A stretch of 64,000 nt of DNA from Gp1-AA145 sp963757135 (GCA_963757135.1 CAVWQE010000004.1:558001-622000); one strand, 5' to 3'. Numbered from the stretch's first letter, positions 37,226 to 46,879 are shown. Program-made: numbers and translations. Notes: generated by a model from the letters alone, not told the origin.

Positions 37226-38424
37226 CTCCCGTAACCGAAGCCGTGCCCGCTCTGAAAATCGCCGAACGCATCGCTCGAATCGAGGTCTCGGCCACCATGG
37301 CCGTGGTGGCTGAAGCCGAAAAGCTGCGCCAGTCCGGCGTTGACGTAGTTGATCTCAGTCTGGGCGAGCCGCACTTCACCACGCCGCAGCATGTCAAAGA
37401 TGCTGCCATCGCCGCAATCAACGGCAACTTCACAAAGTACACGGCAGTCGGCGGCATTCTGGAATTGCGCGACGCGATTATCAGCCGCCACACTCAGGAT
37501 TTCGCATCATCCTATAAGCGGGAAGAAGTTATGGCTTCGGTCGGGGGCAAGCACGCCCTTTTCAATGCCATTCAGGTTCTCGTGGACCACGGCGACGAAG
37601 TGATTTTGCCGGTCCCGTACTGGGTTTCATTCAAAGACATCGTCCGTTACGCGGGCGGTACCTGCGTCATGCTGCAAAGTGACGAAGCCGCCGGATTTCG
37701 CGTGACTGCGGACACGGTCGCGCGCCTGGTCACGCCTCGCACCAAGCTGATAATTCTGAACTCGCCGGGCAATCCGTCGGGTGCTGTAATGTCGCCCCAA
37801 GATTTGACCGCAGTGGTCAGGTTCGCCGCACAGCGCGGCATCTGGGTGCTCTCCGACGAATGCTACGTCTACCTGAACTACACTGGCCGCTCGTTTTCGA
37901 TAGGCGCCTTAAACGAATATCGGCATCGCATCGTGGTCATAGGATCACTCTCCAAGACCTATGCCATGACCGGATGGCGCATGGGATACGCGCTCGCGCC
38001 CGCACCCGTGATCAGCGCGATGGCCAAGCTCCAGAGCCAGGCCACATCAAGTCCGCCGGCCATGGTGCAAAAAGCTGCGGTGGCCGCGCTTACCGGACCG
38101 CAAGCATGCGTTATTGAGATGAAGAACGAGTACATCCGGCTTCGCGATCACATTCTTACCGGGCTCGCAACCATTCCCGGCATTACGTGCTCGCGCCCTG
38201 AAGGCGCGTTTTACGTCTACCCGAATATTTCCGGATTGCTCGGCCGCGGTGGCGTTAACACCCCAGCCGAGTTCGCCAAGCGCCTGTTGCACGAAGCCCA
38301 TCTGGCTACCGTTCCCGGCGAGGGCTTCGGAACGCATGAACATATCCGTATCTCGTATGCCACGAAACAAAGCGAACTGGATCGTGGAATCGAGCGGCTG
38401 CGAAGTTTTGTAAGCTCTTTGTAG
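37222..38424 (+). CDS. PLP-dependent aminotransferase, class I (aspartate aminotransferase-like)
   Basis: The 400-residue fold type I aminotransferase has VVDLSLGEPHFTTPQHV near the N-terminus, YTAVGGILELRDAI, LNSPGNPSGAVMS and the PLP lysine in GSLSKTYAMTGWRMGYA near 252. It most resembles the Igamma aspartate/prephenate aminotransferase group; substrate range cannot be set from sequence. It is coupled to coaD by an ATGA overlap. Confidence 0.85.
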   Translation: MTPVTEAVPALKIAERIARIEVSATMAVVAEAEKLRQSGVDVVDLSLGEPHFTTPQHVKDAAIAAINGNFTKYTAVGGILELRDAIISRHTQDFASSYKREEVMASVGGKHALFNAIQVLVDHGDEVILPVPYWVSFKDIVRYAGGTCVMLQSDEAAGFRVTADTVARLVTPRTKLIILNSPGNPSGAVMSPQDLTAVVRFAAQRGIWVLSDECYVYLNYTGRSFSIGALNEYRHRIVVIGSLSKTYAMTGWRMGYALAPAPVISAMAKLQSQATSSPPAMVQKAAVAALTGPQACVIEMKNEYIRLRDHILTGLATIPGITCSRPEGAFYVYPNISGLLGRGGVNTPAEFAKRLLHEAHLATVPGEGFGTHEHIRISYATKQSELDRGIERLRSFVSSL

Positions 38425-38523
38425 GGGCATCGGCAAAACGTGTTTTTTGGGGCAGCCTCTCACCTGAGTTACGCTTCTAATGCAGGTTTGCGCTGAAAGG
38501 GGCAATTCGCGCCGCTACCTGGA

Positions 38524-39525
38524 ATGACCGACCTCTATCCGTTTCTAATGACGCCGCTGTTTGACCCCCGGCCTTGGGGACGGCTCGACCTGTCCCCGAT
38601 TTATTCGCAGCATTTCCATTTCAATGAGAAGATCGGCGAGTCCTGGCTCACCGGCGACAATTGCAAAGTGCAGAACGGTGCACACGCCGGCAAATCTCTT
38701 GCAGAACTCGCATCGCACTATCGACGTGAGCTTGTGGGAGACGCGCCGAGAGACAGCGATCGTTTCCCACTATTGATGAAATTTCTTTTCCCGCAGGAGA
38801 AGCTTTCAGTCCAGGTGCATCCCGATGACGCCGCCGCCAGAGAAATCGGGCAACCTTGCGGGAAAACAGAATGCTGGTACGTGGCCCATGCCGAGCCGGG
38901 CGCTGAAATCGGCCTCGGATTGAAGAAAGGCGTCACCCGCACCGAGTTCGAGCGATCGATACATGAAGGGCGCGCAGAAGAATTGCTGAACTGGATCAAA
39001 GTTTCCGCCGGCGACATGATTTACGTAGCCGGTGGGACAGTGCACACACTTGGTCCCGGCTCGATCATCGTTGAAACGCAGCAACAGTCCGACACAACGT
39101 TTCGCCTATACGATTACGGCCGTCCGCGAGAACTGCACTTGAAAGATGGGTTGCGAGTGATCAAGGAACAAGTCTCATCCGGCAAAGTGCACGTGCGGTC
39201 TTTTTCAAGTCTCGATACAAATGGGAACCGCACTCGGCCGCTGGTGTCATCACAATATTTCGCGGTGGAGCAATTTGTCCTGAGCAGCGAACAAGGGTTT
39301 CCCGAACTCGGAGGCAAGAGCTCTGCGCAAATTCTGGTGGCGATTGACGGCAGCGGCGCACTCGCCGCGGAAGGATCTGATCCGGTTGAATTCGCCAAGG
39401 GTGATGCGGTGGTAGTGCCGGCCACAATACCGCGATTTCGCATAAAGCCGCACCGCGAACTTCAATTCCTGAAATCGTATGTGCCGGGTGTTGCCGTTGG
39501 CGAGCCAGAGACGGGAATAAGTTGA
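38524..39525 (+). CDS. manA: Mannose-6-phosphate isomerase, type I
   Basis: The 333-residue cupin metalloenzyme starts with FDPRPWGRLDLSPIY. Zinc-site sequence lies in KLSVQVHPDDAAAREIGQP and the catalytic cupin strand in DMIYVAGGTVHTLGPGSIIVETQQQSDTTFRLYDYGRP. It interconverts fructose 6-phosphate and mannose 6-phosphate. Its TGA overlaps the next start as TGATG. With the next two genes it forms a complete route from fructose 6-phosphate to GDP-mannose, for polysaccharide or glycolipid synthesis. Confidence 0.88.
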   Translation: MTDLYPFLMTPLFDPRPWGRLDLSPIYSQHFHFNEKIGESWLTGDNCKVQNGAHAGKSLAELASHYRRELVGDAPRDSDRFPLLMKFLFPQEKLSVQVHPDDAAAREIGQPCGKTECWYVAHAEPGAEIGLGLKKGVTRTEFERSIHEGRAEELLNWIKVSAGDMIYVAGGTVHTLGPGSIIVETQQQSDTTFRLYDYGRPRELHLKDGLRVIKEQVSSGKVHVRSFSSLDTNGNRTRPLVSSQYFAVEQFVLSSEQGFPELGGKSSAQILVAIDGSGALAAEGSDPVEFAKGDAVVVPATIPRFRIKPHRELQFLKSYVPGVAVGEPETGIS

Positions 39526-40628
39526 TGAGAGCCAACTTTTATCCCGTGATTCTCGCCGGAGGCCGCGGCACACGCTTCTGGCCGCTCAGCCGCAAGAGGC
39601 GCGCCAAGCAGTTGCTGGCGCTCGACGGCAAACAGACGATGATCCAGCAGACGGTTGCGCGCCTGTTGCCGCTTGCACCTGCGAAACAAATTTGGGTCAT
39701 CACCAACGGAGACTCGCGACCGGAGATTCTGCGCCAGCTTCCGAAGCTGAAAAAAGATCAACTGGTCGCCGAACCCGTGGGCCGCAACACGGCTCCGGCA
39801 ATCGGACTCGCCGCTTTCATTTTGCAACGTGCCGATCCGGATGCTGTGATCGGCTTGTTCCCGTCCGACCACGTCATCACCAACACTGAGCGTTTTCGCG
39901 AGCTTCTCAGCGAAGGAATTGAAATCGCTTCCTCCGGCGAAAACATCGTTGTGCTGGGAATCGAGCCGTCCCGCGCGGAAACAGGGTACGGATACATTGA
40001 AGCCGGCTCCCTGGCTTCGGGCAGCGCCCGCCACGTGCGCCGCTTCACCGAAAAGCCAAATGCCGACCGCGCCGCGGAGTTCGTTCGCTCCGGAAATTTC
40101 TACTGGAATAGCGGAATGTTCCTGTGGAGCGCGAAGACGCTTGCTAACGCTCTGACCGAGCATCTGCCAAAGACCGCGGCCCTCCTCGAAAAGATCGCCG
40201 CCGACTTCGGAACGAAGAAATTTTCTGCCACTTTCCGTCGGCTCTACCCGAAGTGCGAAAACATCAGCGTGGATTACGCTATCCTTGAGCCGCGCTCCGC
40301 CAAAGGAGAGGGGACCTCGAACATCTTCTGCCTGCGCGCCGACTTCGGCTGGAACGATCTGGGCTCGTGGACGGCCCTCCACGAGCACGCTTCGGCGAAG
40401 CAACCCTCGTCCGACGGCAACCTGATTTCTGCTCAGGGCATCTTCACTGCGAACGCGAGCAGGAATTACGTGCACGCGCCAGGAAAGTTCGTCGCAGTTG
40501 TGGGCGTTAACGATGTAATAGTCGTAGAAACCGAAGACGCCATACTTGTGACCACACGCGACAATTCGCAGGACGTCGGTAAGGTGGTGAAGTATCTGGA
40601 CGAAAAGAAGCTCAAGAAACTCGTATAG
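39525..40628 (+). CDS. manC: Mannose-1-phosphate guanylyltransferase
   Basis: From the ATG at 39525 the 367-residue nucleotidyltransferase begins YPVILAGGRGTRFWPLSRKRRAKQLLAL, the GTP-binding signature with the catalytic Lys region. VAEPVGRNTAPAIGLAAFIL, VIGLFPSDHVI, RRFTEKPNADRAAEF, FYWNSGMFLW and DFGWNDLGSWTAL follow. It makes GDP-mannose from mannose 1-phosphate and GTP. It lacks the C-terminal isomerase domain found in long ManC proteins, consistent with a separate manA directly upstream. Confidence 0.9.
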   Translation: MRANFYPVILAGGRGTRFWPLSRKRRAKQLLALDGKQTMIQQTVARLLPLAPAKQIWVITNGDSRPEILRQLPKLKKDQLVAEPVGRNTAPAIGLAAFILQRADPDAVIGLFPSDHVITNTERFRELLSEGIEIASSGENIVVLGIEPSRAETGYGYIEAGSLASGSARHVRRFTEKPNADRAAEFVRSGNFYWNSGMFLWSAKTLANALTEHLPKTAALLEKIAADFGTKKFSATFRRLYPKCENISVDYAILEPRSAKGEGTSNIFCLRADFGWNDLGSWTALHEHASAKQPSSDGNLISAQGIFTANASRNYVHAPGKFVAVVGVNDVIVVETEDAILVTTRDNSQDVGKVVKYLDEKKLKKLV

Positions 40629-40688
40629 CACCGCGTTGGTCGTGCGTTGACTTACAGCAGAAGGTCGCAGCATTAGCAGTTCCGTGAA

Positions 40689-42146
40689 ATGACAACCTCA
40701 ACCTCATTCCCGACGACCGAGAGCCGAGAGCCGAAAGCCCCCATCAAATTCGGTACCGACGGCTGGCGCGCCGTCATCGCCGACGACTTTACCTTTGAGA
40801 ATGTCCGCCGCGTGGCCGGTGCAATCGCCTCTTATGTCCTGAAACATGAAGATGCGTCGCGCGGCGTGATCGTCGGCTACGACACCCGCTTCCTATCGCC
40901 CGTGTTTGCACTGCGGGCAGCGGAAGTGTTAGCCGACGCGGGGATTCCCGTGCTGCTCGCTGACGACTACGTTCCCACGCCGGCGGTCTCCTACGCTGTG
41001 AAAACTAAAGGCGCCGCCGGTGGGGTGGTGATCACTTCCAGCCATAATCCGTGGAACTGGAACGGCGTGAAATTTAAAGGCAAGTTTGGCGGATCGGCCA
41101 CGCCCGCCATAATGAAAGTGATTGAAGAGGAAACTGCGGCCGGCGCGATGCCGAAGGGCAATCAAGCTGCGATCGAAGAAGCCGACCTCAAGCCCGCCTA
41201 CATGCAAGCGGTCTGCCGCTTCGCCGATCTCGACCTGATCGCAAAAGCGAAATTCAAGTTCGCGATCGATTCCATGTACGGCTCCGGACGCGGCGTTCTG
41301 GCAAGAATTTTCAGCGAGCACGGAATTGATTTCGTTGCCATCCGCCAAGAGGTCAATCCGTTGTTCCCGGGCATCAATCCTGAACCGATCGAGCCCCACG
41401 TAAAGATGCTGCAGGAAACGGTTGTTTGCGAGGGTTGCCATGCCGGCTTTGCCACCGACGGCGATGCAGACCGCATCGGCGCGGTCGCTGAAGATGGCAG
41501 CTTCGTCGATTCGCACAAGATTTTTTCGGTCCTGCTCGACTGGCTTCTGCGCCGCAAGCAGTGGCCCGGAGAAGTTGTGCGCGCCTTCAATACCACGAAG
41601 ATGCTCGATCGCATAGCCGCCCGCCACGGCCGCAAACTCAACGAGTGCCCGATTGGCTTCAAGCACATTGCCGACCTCATGATGGACCGCGAAATTTTGA
41701 TCGGTGGAGAGGAATCAGGCGGAATCGGTTATTCGCGATATCTGCCCGAGCGCGATGGGATTCTTAATTCCCTGCTTTTGGCCAACGTGCTCGCCGAAGA
41801 GCAGCAACCGCTGGGCGAGCTTGTGAAGCAATTGCAGCACGAGTACGGGCCGCACTACTATGGCCGTCTCGATCTTCACATTGCTGACGAACTCAAACGC
41901 AGCGCCATCGATCGCGCCCGTTCCCGCAATACCGTCAATCTGGCCAAGCGCGCCATCGTGAGAAAAGAACATCTCGACGGCACCAAGTTCTATCTCGATG
42001 CTTCCGGCAACGGAAATGGCGCCGAGCCCTGGGTATTATTCCGGGCCTCCGGGACCGAGCCTCTCTTGCGCATTTACGCCGAAGCAGCTTCGCCGGAACT
42101 GGTGCAGGAGATTCTCGCCGCCGCAGAAGCCTTCGTTCACGCCTGA
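40689..42146 (+). CDS. Phosphomannomutase/phosphoglucomutase
   Basis: The 485-residue alpha-D-phosphohexomutase has four domains. IKFGTDGWRAVIADDFTFENV is at the N-terminus, the phosphoserine loop is VVITSSHNPWNWNGVKF, the metal loop is FATDGDADRIGAVAED, the sugar loop is IGGEESGGIGYSRYLPERDG and the phosphate loop is FRASGTEPLLRIYAEAA. It moves phosphate between the 6 and 1 positions of hexoses. Position after manA and manC supports a mannose 1-phosphate role, but glucose 1-phosphate is also possible. Confidence 0.88.
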   Translation: MTTSTSFPTTESREPKAPIKFGTDGWRAVIADDFTFENVRRVAGAIASYVLKHEDASRGVIVGYDTRFLSPVFALRAAEVLADAGIPVLLADDYVPTPAVSYAVKTKGAAGGVVITSSHNPWNWNGVKFKGKFGGSATPAIMKVIEEETAAGAMPKGNQAAIEEADLKPAYMQAVCRFADLDLIAKAKFKFAIDSMYGSGRGVLARIFSEHGIDFVAIRQEVNPLFPGINPEPIEPHVKMLQETVVCEGCHAGFATDGDADRIGAVAEDGSFVDSHKIFSVLLDWLLRRKQWPGEVVRAFNTTKMLDRIAARHGRKLNECPIGFKHIADLMMDREILIGGEESGGIGYSRYLPERDGILNSLLLANVLAEEQQPLGELVKQLQHEYGPHYYGRLDLHIADELKRSAIDRARSRNTVNLAKRAIVRKEHLDGTKFYLDASGNGNGAEPWVLFRASGTEPLLRIYAEAASPELVQEILAAAEAFVHA

Positions 42147-42233
42147 CATCGCATTACCGCCGTTACGCGATTTTGTCCCAGATATAGGATTGGACCCTCG
42201 CGCCAACTCTCACGCGGTGCCATAATCTAGGCA

Positions 42234-43376
42234 ATGACAGCAGCCGGCATTCCCGCGCCGCCCGACTCGCCGGAAGCGCGCAAGTATAACCGAACCCGGC
42301 GCTGGCTCGGCATGGCCGAGTTTGCGTTGGGGTTGGCAATGCTGATCGTGCTGCTCGCGGGAGGTTGGTCCGGATCGCTGCGCGACCTCGCCTACAGCAC
42401 CAGTTTCCAGAGTTATTCGTTCGCGGTGTTCCTTTATGTAGTGATGCTGGCGGTCATCAGCAAGATAGTCGCACTGCCGCTCGATTACTACAGCTTCCGC
42501 CTGGAACACCGTTATCAACTCTCCAATCAGAAAGCGCGTGCCTGGATTTGGGACGAGGTCAAAGGCTTTCTGGTCACGGCAATTTTCGCCTCAATATTGG
42601 TTGAGCTGCTCTATTTCGTCATTCGACGTTTCCCGCAGTATTGGTGGTTGATTGCCTGGATCGGATTCCTCGGCGTGGTGGTGCTGCTGGCGCAGCTTGC
42701 GCCTGTCGTTCTCTTTCCTATCTTCTATAAGTTCGAGCCTTTGCAAGATGAAGAGTTGAAGCTTCGCCTGGTCCGGTTGGGCGAGCGCGCTGGAACCCGC
42801 GTGCGCGGAGTTTACAAGTGGCACCTCTCAGAGAAGAGCAAGAAAGCCAATGCCGCTTTGACCGGACTCGGCAACACCCGCCGCGTGATTCTTGCCGACA
42901 CCTTGCTTGAAAACTATTCTCCGGATGAAATCGAGGCGGTGCTGGCCCATGAACTCGGGCATCACGTTCACAACCACATACTAAAAGGCATCGCAATCCA
43001 GGCCGCGGTCACATTTGTCGGCTTCTGGACGGCAGACTGGGCGCTGCAATATTCACTGGATCGCTGGCACATCTTCGAGACACTTTCTGATTTCGCCAAT
43101 CTGCCATTGGTCGTTCTTATCTTTGTCCTGCTTTCATTCCTGCTTATGCCCGCTCTGAATGCCTTCTCGCGATTCAACGAGCGCCAGGCGGACCGCTACG
43201 CTTTCGAAAACATCGGGAGCGTCGGGCCGTTCGTTTCGTCGATGAATAAGCTAGCCGAACAGAACCTGGCTGAGAAGACGCCGTCGAAATGGGTGGAATG
43301 GTGGTTCCATTCGCATCCGTCGATCGCGCGTCGAGTGGCTGCGGCAGAAAGCTGGTCCCGGGCAAACGCTGGATAG
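42234..43376 (+). CDS. M48 family (Ste24-type) membrane metallopeptidase
   Basis: The 380-residue protein has an N-terminal multi-spanning M48_N part and the zinc site VLAHELGHHVHNHILKG near 238-254. The third ligand is in NERQADRYAFENIG, and a C-terminal HPSIARRVAAAESW closes the domain. Ste24-like enzymes cleave misfolded or prenylated membrane proteins; in bacteria they act in membrane quality control. An 87-base gap separates it from the phosphohexomutase, so it may be independent. Confidence 0.87.
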   Translation: MTAAGIPAPPDSPEARKYNRTRRWLGMAEFALGLAMLIVLLAGGWSGSLRDLAYSTSFQSYSFAVFLYVVMLAVISKIVALPLDYYSFRLEHRYQLSNQKARAWIWDEVKGFLVTAIFASILVELLYFVIRRFPQYWWLIAWIGFLGVVVLLAQLAPVVLFPIFYKFEPLQDEELKLRLVRLGERAGTRVRGVYKWHLSEKSKKANAALTGLGNTRRVILADTLLENYSPDEIEAVLAHELGHHVHNHILKGIAIQAAVTFVGFWTADWALQYSLDRWHIFETLSDFANLPLVVLIFVLLSFLLMPALNAFSRFNERQADRYAFENIGSVGPFVSSMNKLAEQNLAEKTPSKWVEWWFHSHPSIARRVAAAESWSRANAG

Positions 43377-43380
43377 AATC

Positions 43381-43559
43381 TTTTCACCACAGAGGCACGG
43401 AGGCACCGGATAATTATTTTTCACCACAGAGACACAGAGTCACAGAGAAATTCAATAATCGAGTTCTCGCTTGTTCGGCACCGGCTTGTGAATTCCGCGG
43501 TTCAATTTTTATTGGTCGATGTTTTTCCTCTGTGTCTCCGTGTCTCTGTGGTGAAAGGG
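43381..43559. repeat. CACAGAG octamer repeats, inverted pair
   Basis: Two copies of a TTTTCACCACAGAG-type sequence (43381-43409 and 43416-43454) carry 8-base units of the type CACAGAGA. They face an inverted copy (43522-43559) with CTCTGTGTCTCCGTGTC followed by TCTGTGGTGAAA. The arms could form a long hairpin between the convergent M48 and kdsB genes, possibly ending transcription from both sides. I have seen the same motif as an intergenic repeat in unrelated phyla. Confidence 0.75.
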
Positions 43560-43566
43560 TTTGAAT

Positions 43567-44283
43567 TCAGCGCCCGAGAATCTGCTGCACTCGCGCCAGG
43601 TCTTCTTCCGTGTCCACGCCGATGCTGTCATATGCAGTTTCTGCGACATAAATGGGAATACCGTTCTCCAGAAACCTCAACTGCTCTAACCTCTCAGCCC
43701 GTTCCAGCGACGACTCGGGCATCGCGACGAACTGGTCGAGTGCTGGTTTCCGATATGCATAAATTCCCAGGTGTTTGAAATATTTCGGACTCGATCCATC
43801 GCGATCATAAGGAACGGTGGATCGCGAAAAATACAGCGCCCGCCCGTCCGCATCGGCTACCACCTTCACCGCATTGGGATTGGCAATGTCCTTTGCCGCA
43901 GCCGGCGTCTTCAGGGTTCCCATAGGAATATTGGAACTCTCCATCAGCTTCACCAGGCTCTCAATGTGCTCAGATCGGATCATCGGTTCATCACCTTGAA
44001 CGTTGACGTACACGTCCGCCGAAACCGACTCTGACACCTCATGCACTCGCTCTGTTCCACTACGGTGCTGGGTTGACGTCATGACCGCATTGCAGGAATG
44101 TTCGTGGCAGGCAGCGAAAATTTCCTCCGAATCGGTGGCGACGATGACATCGTCGAGTAGCGGCGACTTCCTCACCGCCTGGTACACGCAGACCACCAGC
44201 GGACGCCCGCCGATCTCGCGCAACATTTTCCGCGGCAGCCGCTGCGACTCGAGTCGCGCCGGAATTACGGCAATGACTTTCAT
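43567..44283 (-). CDS. kdsB: CMP-Kdo synthetase (3-deoxy-manno-octulosonate cytidylyltransferase)
   Basis: The 238-residue protein carries the N-terminal CTP site VIAVIPARLESQRLPRKMLREIGGRPLV. VIVATDSEEIF, THQ-like STQHRSGTERVHEV, VYVNVQGDEPMIRSEHIE and ALYFSRSTVPYDRDGS follow. It activates Kdo as CMP-Kdo for WaaA (gene at 13798-15093). The gene stands alone, with repeats on both sides. Confidence 0.92.
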   Translation of the reverse strand: MKVIAVIPARLESQRLPRKMLREIGGRPLVVCVYQAVRKSPLLDDVIVATDSEEIFAACHEHSCNAVMTSTQHRSGTERVHEVSESVSADVYVNVQGDEPMIRSEHIESLVKLMESSNIPMGTLKTPAAAKDIANPNAVKVVADADGRALYFSRSTVPYDRDGSSPKYFKHLGIYAYRKPALDQFVAMPESSLERAERLEQLRFLENGIPIYVAETAYDSIGVDTEEDLARVQQILGR

Positions 44284-44452
44284 GGACGGTTAGTTTCAGG
44301 CTTTTGAGATAAGGAAGCAAGAGAGGAGGCGGGACGCCCCACTTCTTCTCCTGGGATCAACACCGATAAGCACGGATTAAGCCAAACCGTGTAAACCGCA
44401 ATTGTCGTCCAATGAGTTCAGAAGAACAGTTGTTTGTCTTGGAGCGTCTGCG

Positions 44453-44496
44453 TTGTTTCTCTGTGCCTCCGTGTCTCCGTGGTGAAAAGGGTTCTC
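44453..44496. repeat. CACAGAG octamer repeat, single inverted-orientation copy
   Basis: The sequence CTCTGTGCCTCCGTGTCTC with flanking TCCGTGGTGAAAAGGG repeats the arm seen at 43522-43559. It sits in the 324-base gap between divergent kdsB and rpe (44284-44607), which otherwise holds no recognised feature. Confidence 0.65.
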
Positions 44497-44607
44497 TTGC
44501 TGGACGTTCTCCGCTCAATCGTGCGTCGCTGAATTCGCGCGAATGGACCCTGCGGGTTGCGGACCCCATGTTAGAATTCCCTAACGCTTTCCTCTGAGAG
44601 TCCCAGG

Positions 44608-45282
44608 TTGATTGAGCTAGCACCCTCGATTTTGTCGGCGGATTTCGCGCGTCTGGCCGAGCAGGTCAACCGGGCGGCGGAAGGCGGCGGTACCGTCATT
44701 CACGTGGATGTGATGGATGGACATTTTGTCCCCAACATCACGCTAGGCCCTCAGCTCGTAAAGTCGCTGCGCAAAGCCACCAAGCTTCCGCTCGACTGCC
44801 ACTTGATGATCGAAGACCCCGACACTTACATTCCAGCCTTTGCCGATGCTGGCGCGGACTGGATGTCAGTGCATTTTGAGGCTTGCCGGCACTTGGATCG
44901 CACCCTCAACTTGGTCAAGAGCCATGGTTGCCAGGCAGGGGTGGTCATCAATCCCGCAACTCCGGTCGAGCTACTTTCCGAGGTACTCGACGTTGTAGAT
45001 TACGTTCTGGTCATGTCGGTGAATCCGGGTTTTGGAGCCCAGCCGTTCATTCCCAATTCTTTGCACAAACTAAGCCGATTGAAGGACTTGCGTGAGCGGC
45101 GGAATCTGAATTACCGGATCGAAGTAGATGGCGGCATCGCCCTGGACACGGTGACAAAAGTAGTACGCGCCGGGGCAGAAATTCTGGTGGCAGGCAACGC
45201 GGTGTTCAGTCATGGCGATCCTAAGACTAATGCCGAAAATCTGCTGAAGGCGGCGCTCGACGCGACGCTTCAGAAAGTCTGA
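44608..45282 (+). CDS. rpe: Ribulose-phosphate 3-epimerase
   Basis: The 224-residue TIM-barrel protein has IELAPSILSADFARLAEQV at the start, the metal ligands in HVDVMDGHFVPNITLGP, LDCHLMIEDPD, VMSVNPGFGAQPFIP and IEVDGGIALDTV. It interconverts ribulose 5-phosphate and xylulose 5-phosphate in the pentose phosphate pathway. The start is TTG at 44608; no better start codon is near. A heptamer array follows the stop. Confidence 0.93.
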   Translation: MIELAPSILSADFARLAEQVNRAAEGGGTVIHVDVMDGHFVPNITLGPQLVKSLRKATKLPLDCHLMIEDPDTYIPAFADAGADWMSVHFEACRHLDRTLNLVKSHGCQAGVVINPATPVELLSEVLDVVDYVLVMSVNPGFGAQPFIPNSLHKLSRLKDLRERRNLNYRIEVDGGIALDTVTKVVRAGAEILVAGNAVFSHGDPKTNAENLLKAALDATLQKV

Positions 45283-45286
45283 ATGA

Positions 45287-45342
45287 TGGCTGGTTGCTAG
45301 GGACTAGCCCTAAGCGAGACTAGCCACTAGCAACTAACCACT
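45287..45342. repeat. Heptamer array (ACTAGCC type) with inverted left arm
   Basis: Three ACTAGCC-like units at 45319-45339 face a shorter inverted sequence (TGGTTGCTAG, 45291-45300) just after the rpe stop. The arms TTGCTAG and CTAGCAA can pair. It lies immediately before the ribosome site of the next gene. Confidence 0.65.
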
Positions 45343-45358
45343 TTTTTCCGAGGTATTG

Positions 45359-46879
45359 ATGTCATCTCGATTTCTAATAATCGCTCTAGCCGCGACCCTC
45401 GCGATCACCACTGCCTGCACCAACAAGAAAGTCACCAACCCGCTGGCGAAGATTGATTCCAAGCAGCCGGACGTGGTGCTCTTCGACCGCGGCATGGATG
45501 CAATGAAGCACAACCACTTCGATGTGGCGCGGCTCGACATGCAGACCTTGATCAACACGTATCCGGATTCGGAGTACATTGCGCGCGCCAAGCTCGCGTT
45601 GGCCGACTCCTGGTACGCCGAAGGCGGCACCGCCGGACTGGCTCAGGCCGAGCAGGAATATACCGACTTCAAAACTTTCTTCCCCAACATGCCTGAGGCT
45701 GCCGAAGCCCAGCTGAAGATCGCCAATATCCATTTCTCGCAAATGGAAAAACCGGACCGCGATTTCACTCACGCGGTTCGTGCCGAGCAGGAATATCGCG
45801 CCGTGATCTTGCAGTATCCCGACAATCCCAAGATGGTGGCTGAAGCCCGCACCAAGTTGCTGGAAGTGCAGGAAGTGATCGCCGAGCGTGAGTTCCGCGT
45901 CGGACGTTTCTACTATCTGCGGCAGAGTTTTCCGGCAGCAATTGCGCGCTTGCAATCTCTCGTGAATCGCTACCCGCTTTACAGCAAGGCCGACGAAACT
46001 CTCTATCTGCTCGGGCAATCGTATGAAGGTGAAATTGCGGCTTTGGATCGCATGGGCGAAACCGAACGCAAGCTGATGGATCAAGGCAAAGTGAAGGATG
46101 CGCAACTCAAAAAAGATGACCTTGACCGCGAACGACTGATTTCTGACTTCGCCAGCAGCGCGGCAGCGGCTTATAAGCAAATACTTACTCGCTATCCGGT
46201 AATGGAGCGGTCGGACGATGCCAAGGCACGTCTGCTTGCTTTGCATCAGGAAGTGCCCCGTCCCACCAAGGCGATGCTTGCGCAGAACAAAGCCGAAGAA
46301 GCAGCTCGTCACGAAAAATCCATGTTGAGCGACGTGACCGGAATTCTTAGCAAACGCCCGGACGTGAGCGCCGCCACCAACGTCGGAAATCCCACTCTGC
46401 AGGATCAGGAACCAGTTAGCCCCACTAGCATCGTGGAAGCTGCGAACCGGGTTGCGGCTGGAAGCAAGCCAGCCGAGCATTCATTGACAGGTGCGATTAT
46501 CGGTACTGGTACACCCGCCGAGAACCAGCCCGCGCCCCGCTCGGATGATCCGGCTGCCCCAGCCGCTAAGGCAACCGCCGATCAGACTCCGGCGGGACAA
46601 GAGGACCCGAATGAGCTGAAGACAATCGGTTCCGAGGCAAATGCCGATGCCAACGCGCCACCCGATCCCAATGAATTAAAACCGAATGTCGCTCCCGACA
46701 CCCCGGCGCCGGCGCCGCAACAGGTCAACGAGCTTGGGCAAAACACGGGCGATCCTAACGCACAGGCTGCAACCAAGCCTGACGCTTCAGGTCAGGAACT
46801 CGCCGACGATCAGATGATTTCTTCCAGCAAACACAAGAAAAAGAAGGGCCTGAGCAAGATCATTCCCGGCGGCAAGTAG
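45359..46879 (+). CDS. BamD-like outer-membrane assembly lipoprotein with long C-terminal extension
   Basis: From the ATG at 45359 (GAGG upstream) the protein has 506 residues. The leader ends in a lipobox-like AITTAC. TPR-like helical repeats with the BamD signature follow: FDRGMDAMKHNHFDVARLDMQTLINTYPDSEYIARAKLALADSWY and EAQLKIANIHFSQM (about 30-290). BamD is the essential lipoprotein of the BAM complex, which folds beta-barrel proteins into the outer membrane. The last about 200 residues are Pro/Ala/Glu/Asn-rich and look disordered, ending in KHKKKKGLSKIIPGGK; the family's usual length is about 250-300. Confidence 0.78.
   Translation: MSSRFLIIALAATLAITTACTNKKVTNPLAKIDSKQPDVVLFDRGMDAMKHNHFDVARLDMQTLINTYPDSEYIARAKLALADSWYAEGGTAGLAQAEQEYTDFKTFFPNMPEAAEAQLKIANIHFSQMEKPDRDFTHAVRAEQEYRAVILQYPDNPKMVAEARTKLLEVQEVIAEREFRVGRFYYLRQSFPAAIARLQSLVNRYPLYSKADETLYLLGQSYEGEIAALDRMGETERKLMDQGKVKDAQLKKDDLDRERLISDFASSAAAAYKQILTRYPVMERSDDAKARLLALHQEVPRPTKAMLAQNKAEEAARHEKSMLSDVTGILSKRPDVSAATNVGNPTLQDQEPVSPTSIVEAANRVAAGSKPAEHSLTGAIIGTGTPAENQPAPRSDDPAAPAAKATADQTPAGQEDPNELKTIGSEANADANAPPDPNELKPNVAPDTPAPAPQQVNELGQNTGDPNAQAATKPDASGQELADDQMISSSKHKKKKGLSKIIPGGK

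Noticed and set aside
39462..40673. 403-residue minus-strand frame over the guanylyltransferase gene
   Set aside because: It is antisense to a gene with all catalytic motifs and shows no recognisable motif itself; such long shadows are common in GC-rich genes.
45386..46480. 364-residue minus-strand frame over the BamD-like gene
   Set aside because: Antisense to a coherent lipoprotein gene with TPR repeats and lipobox; no family features.
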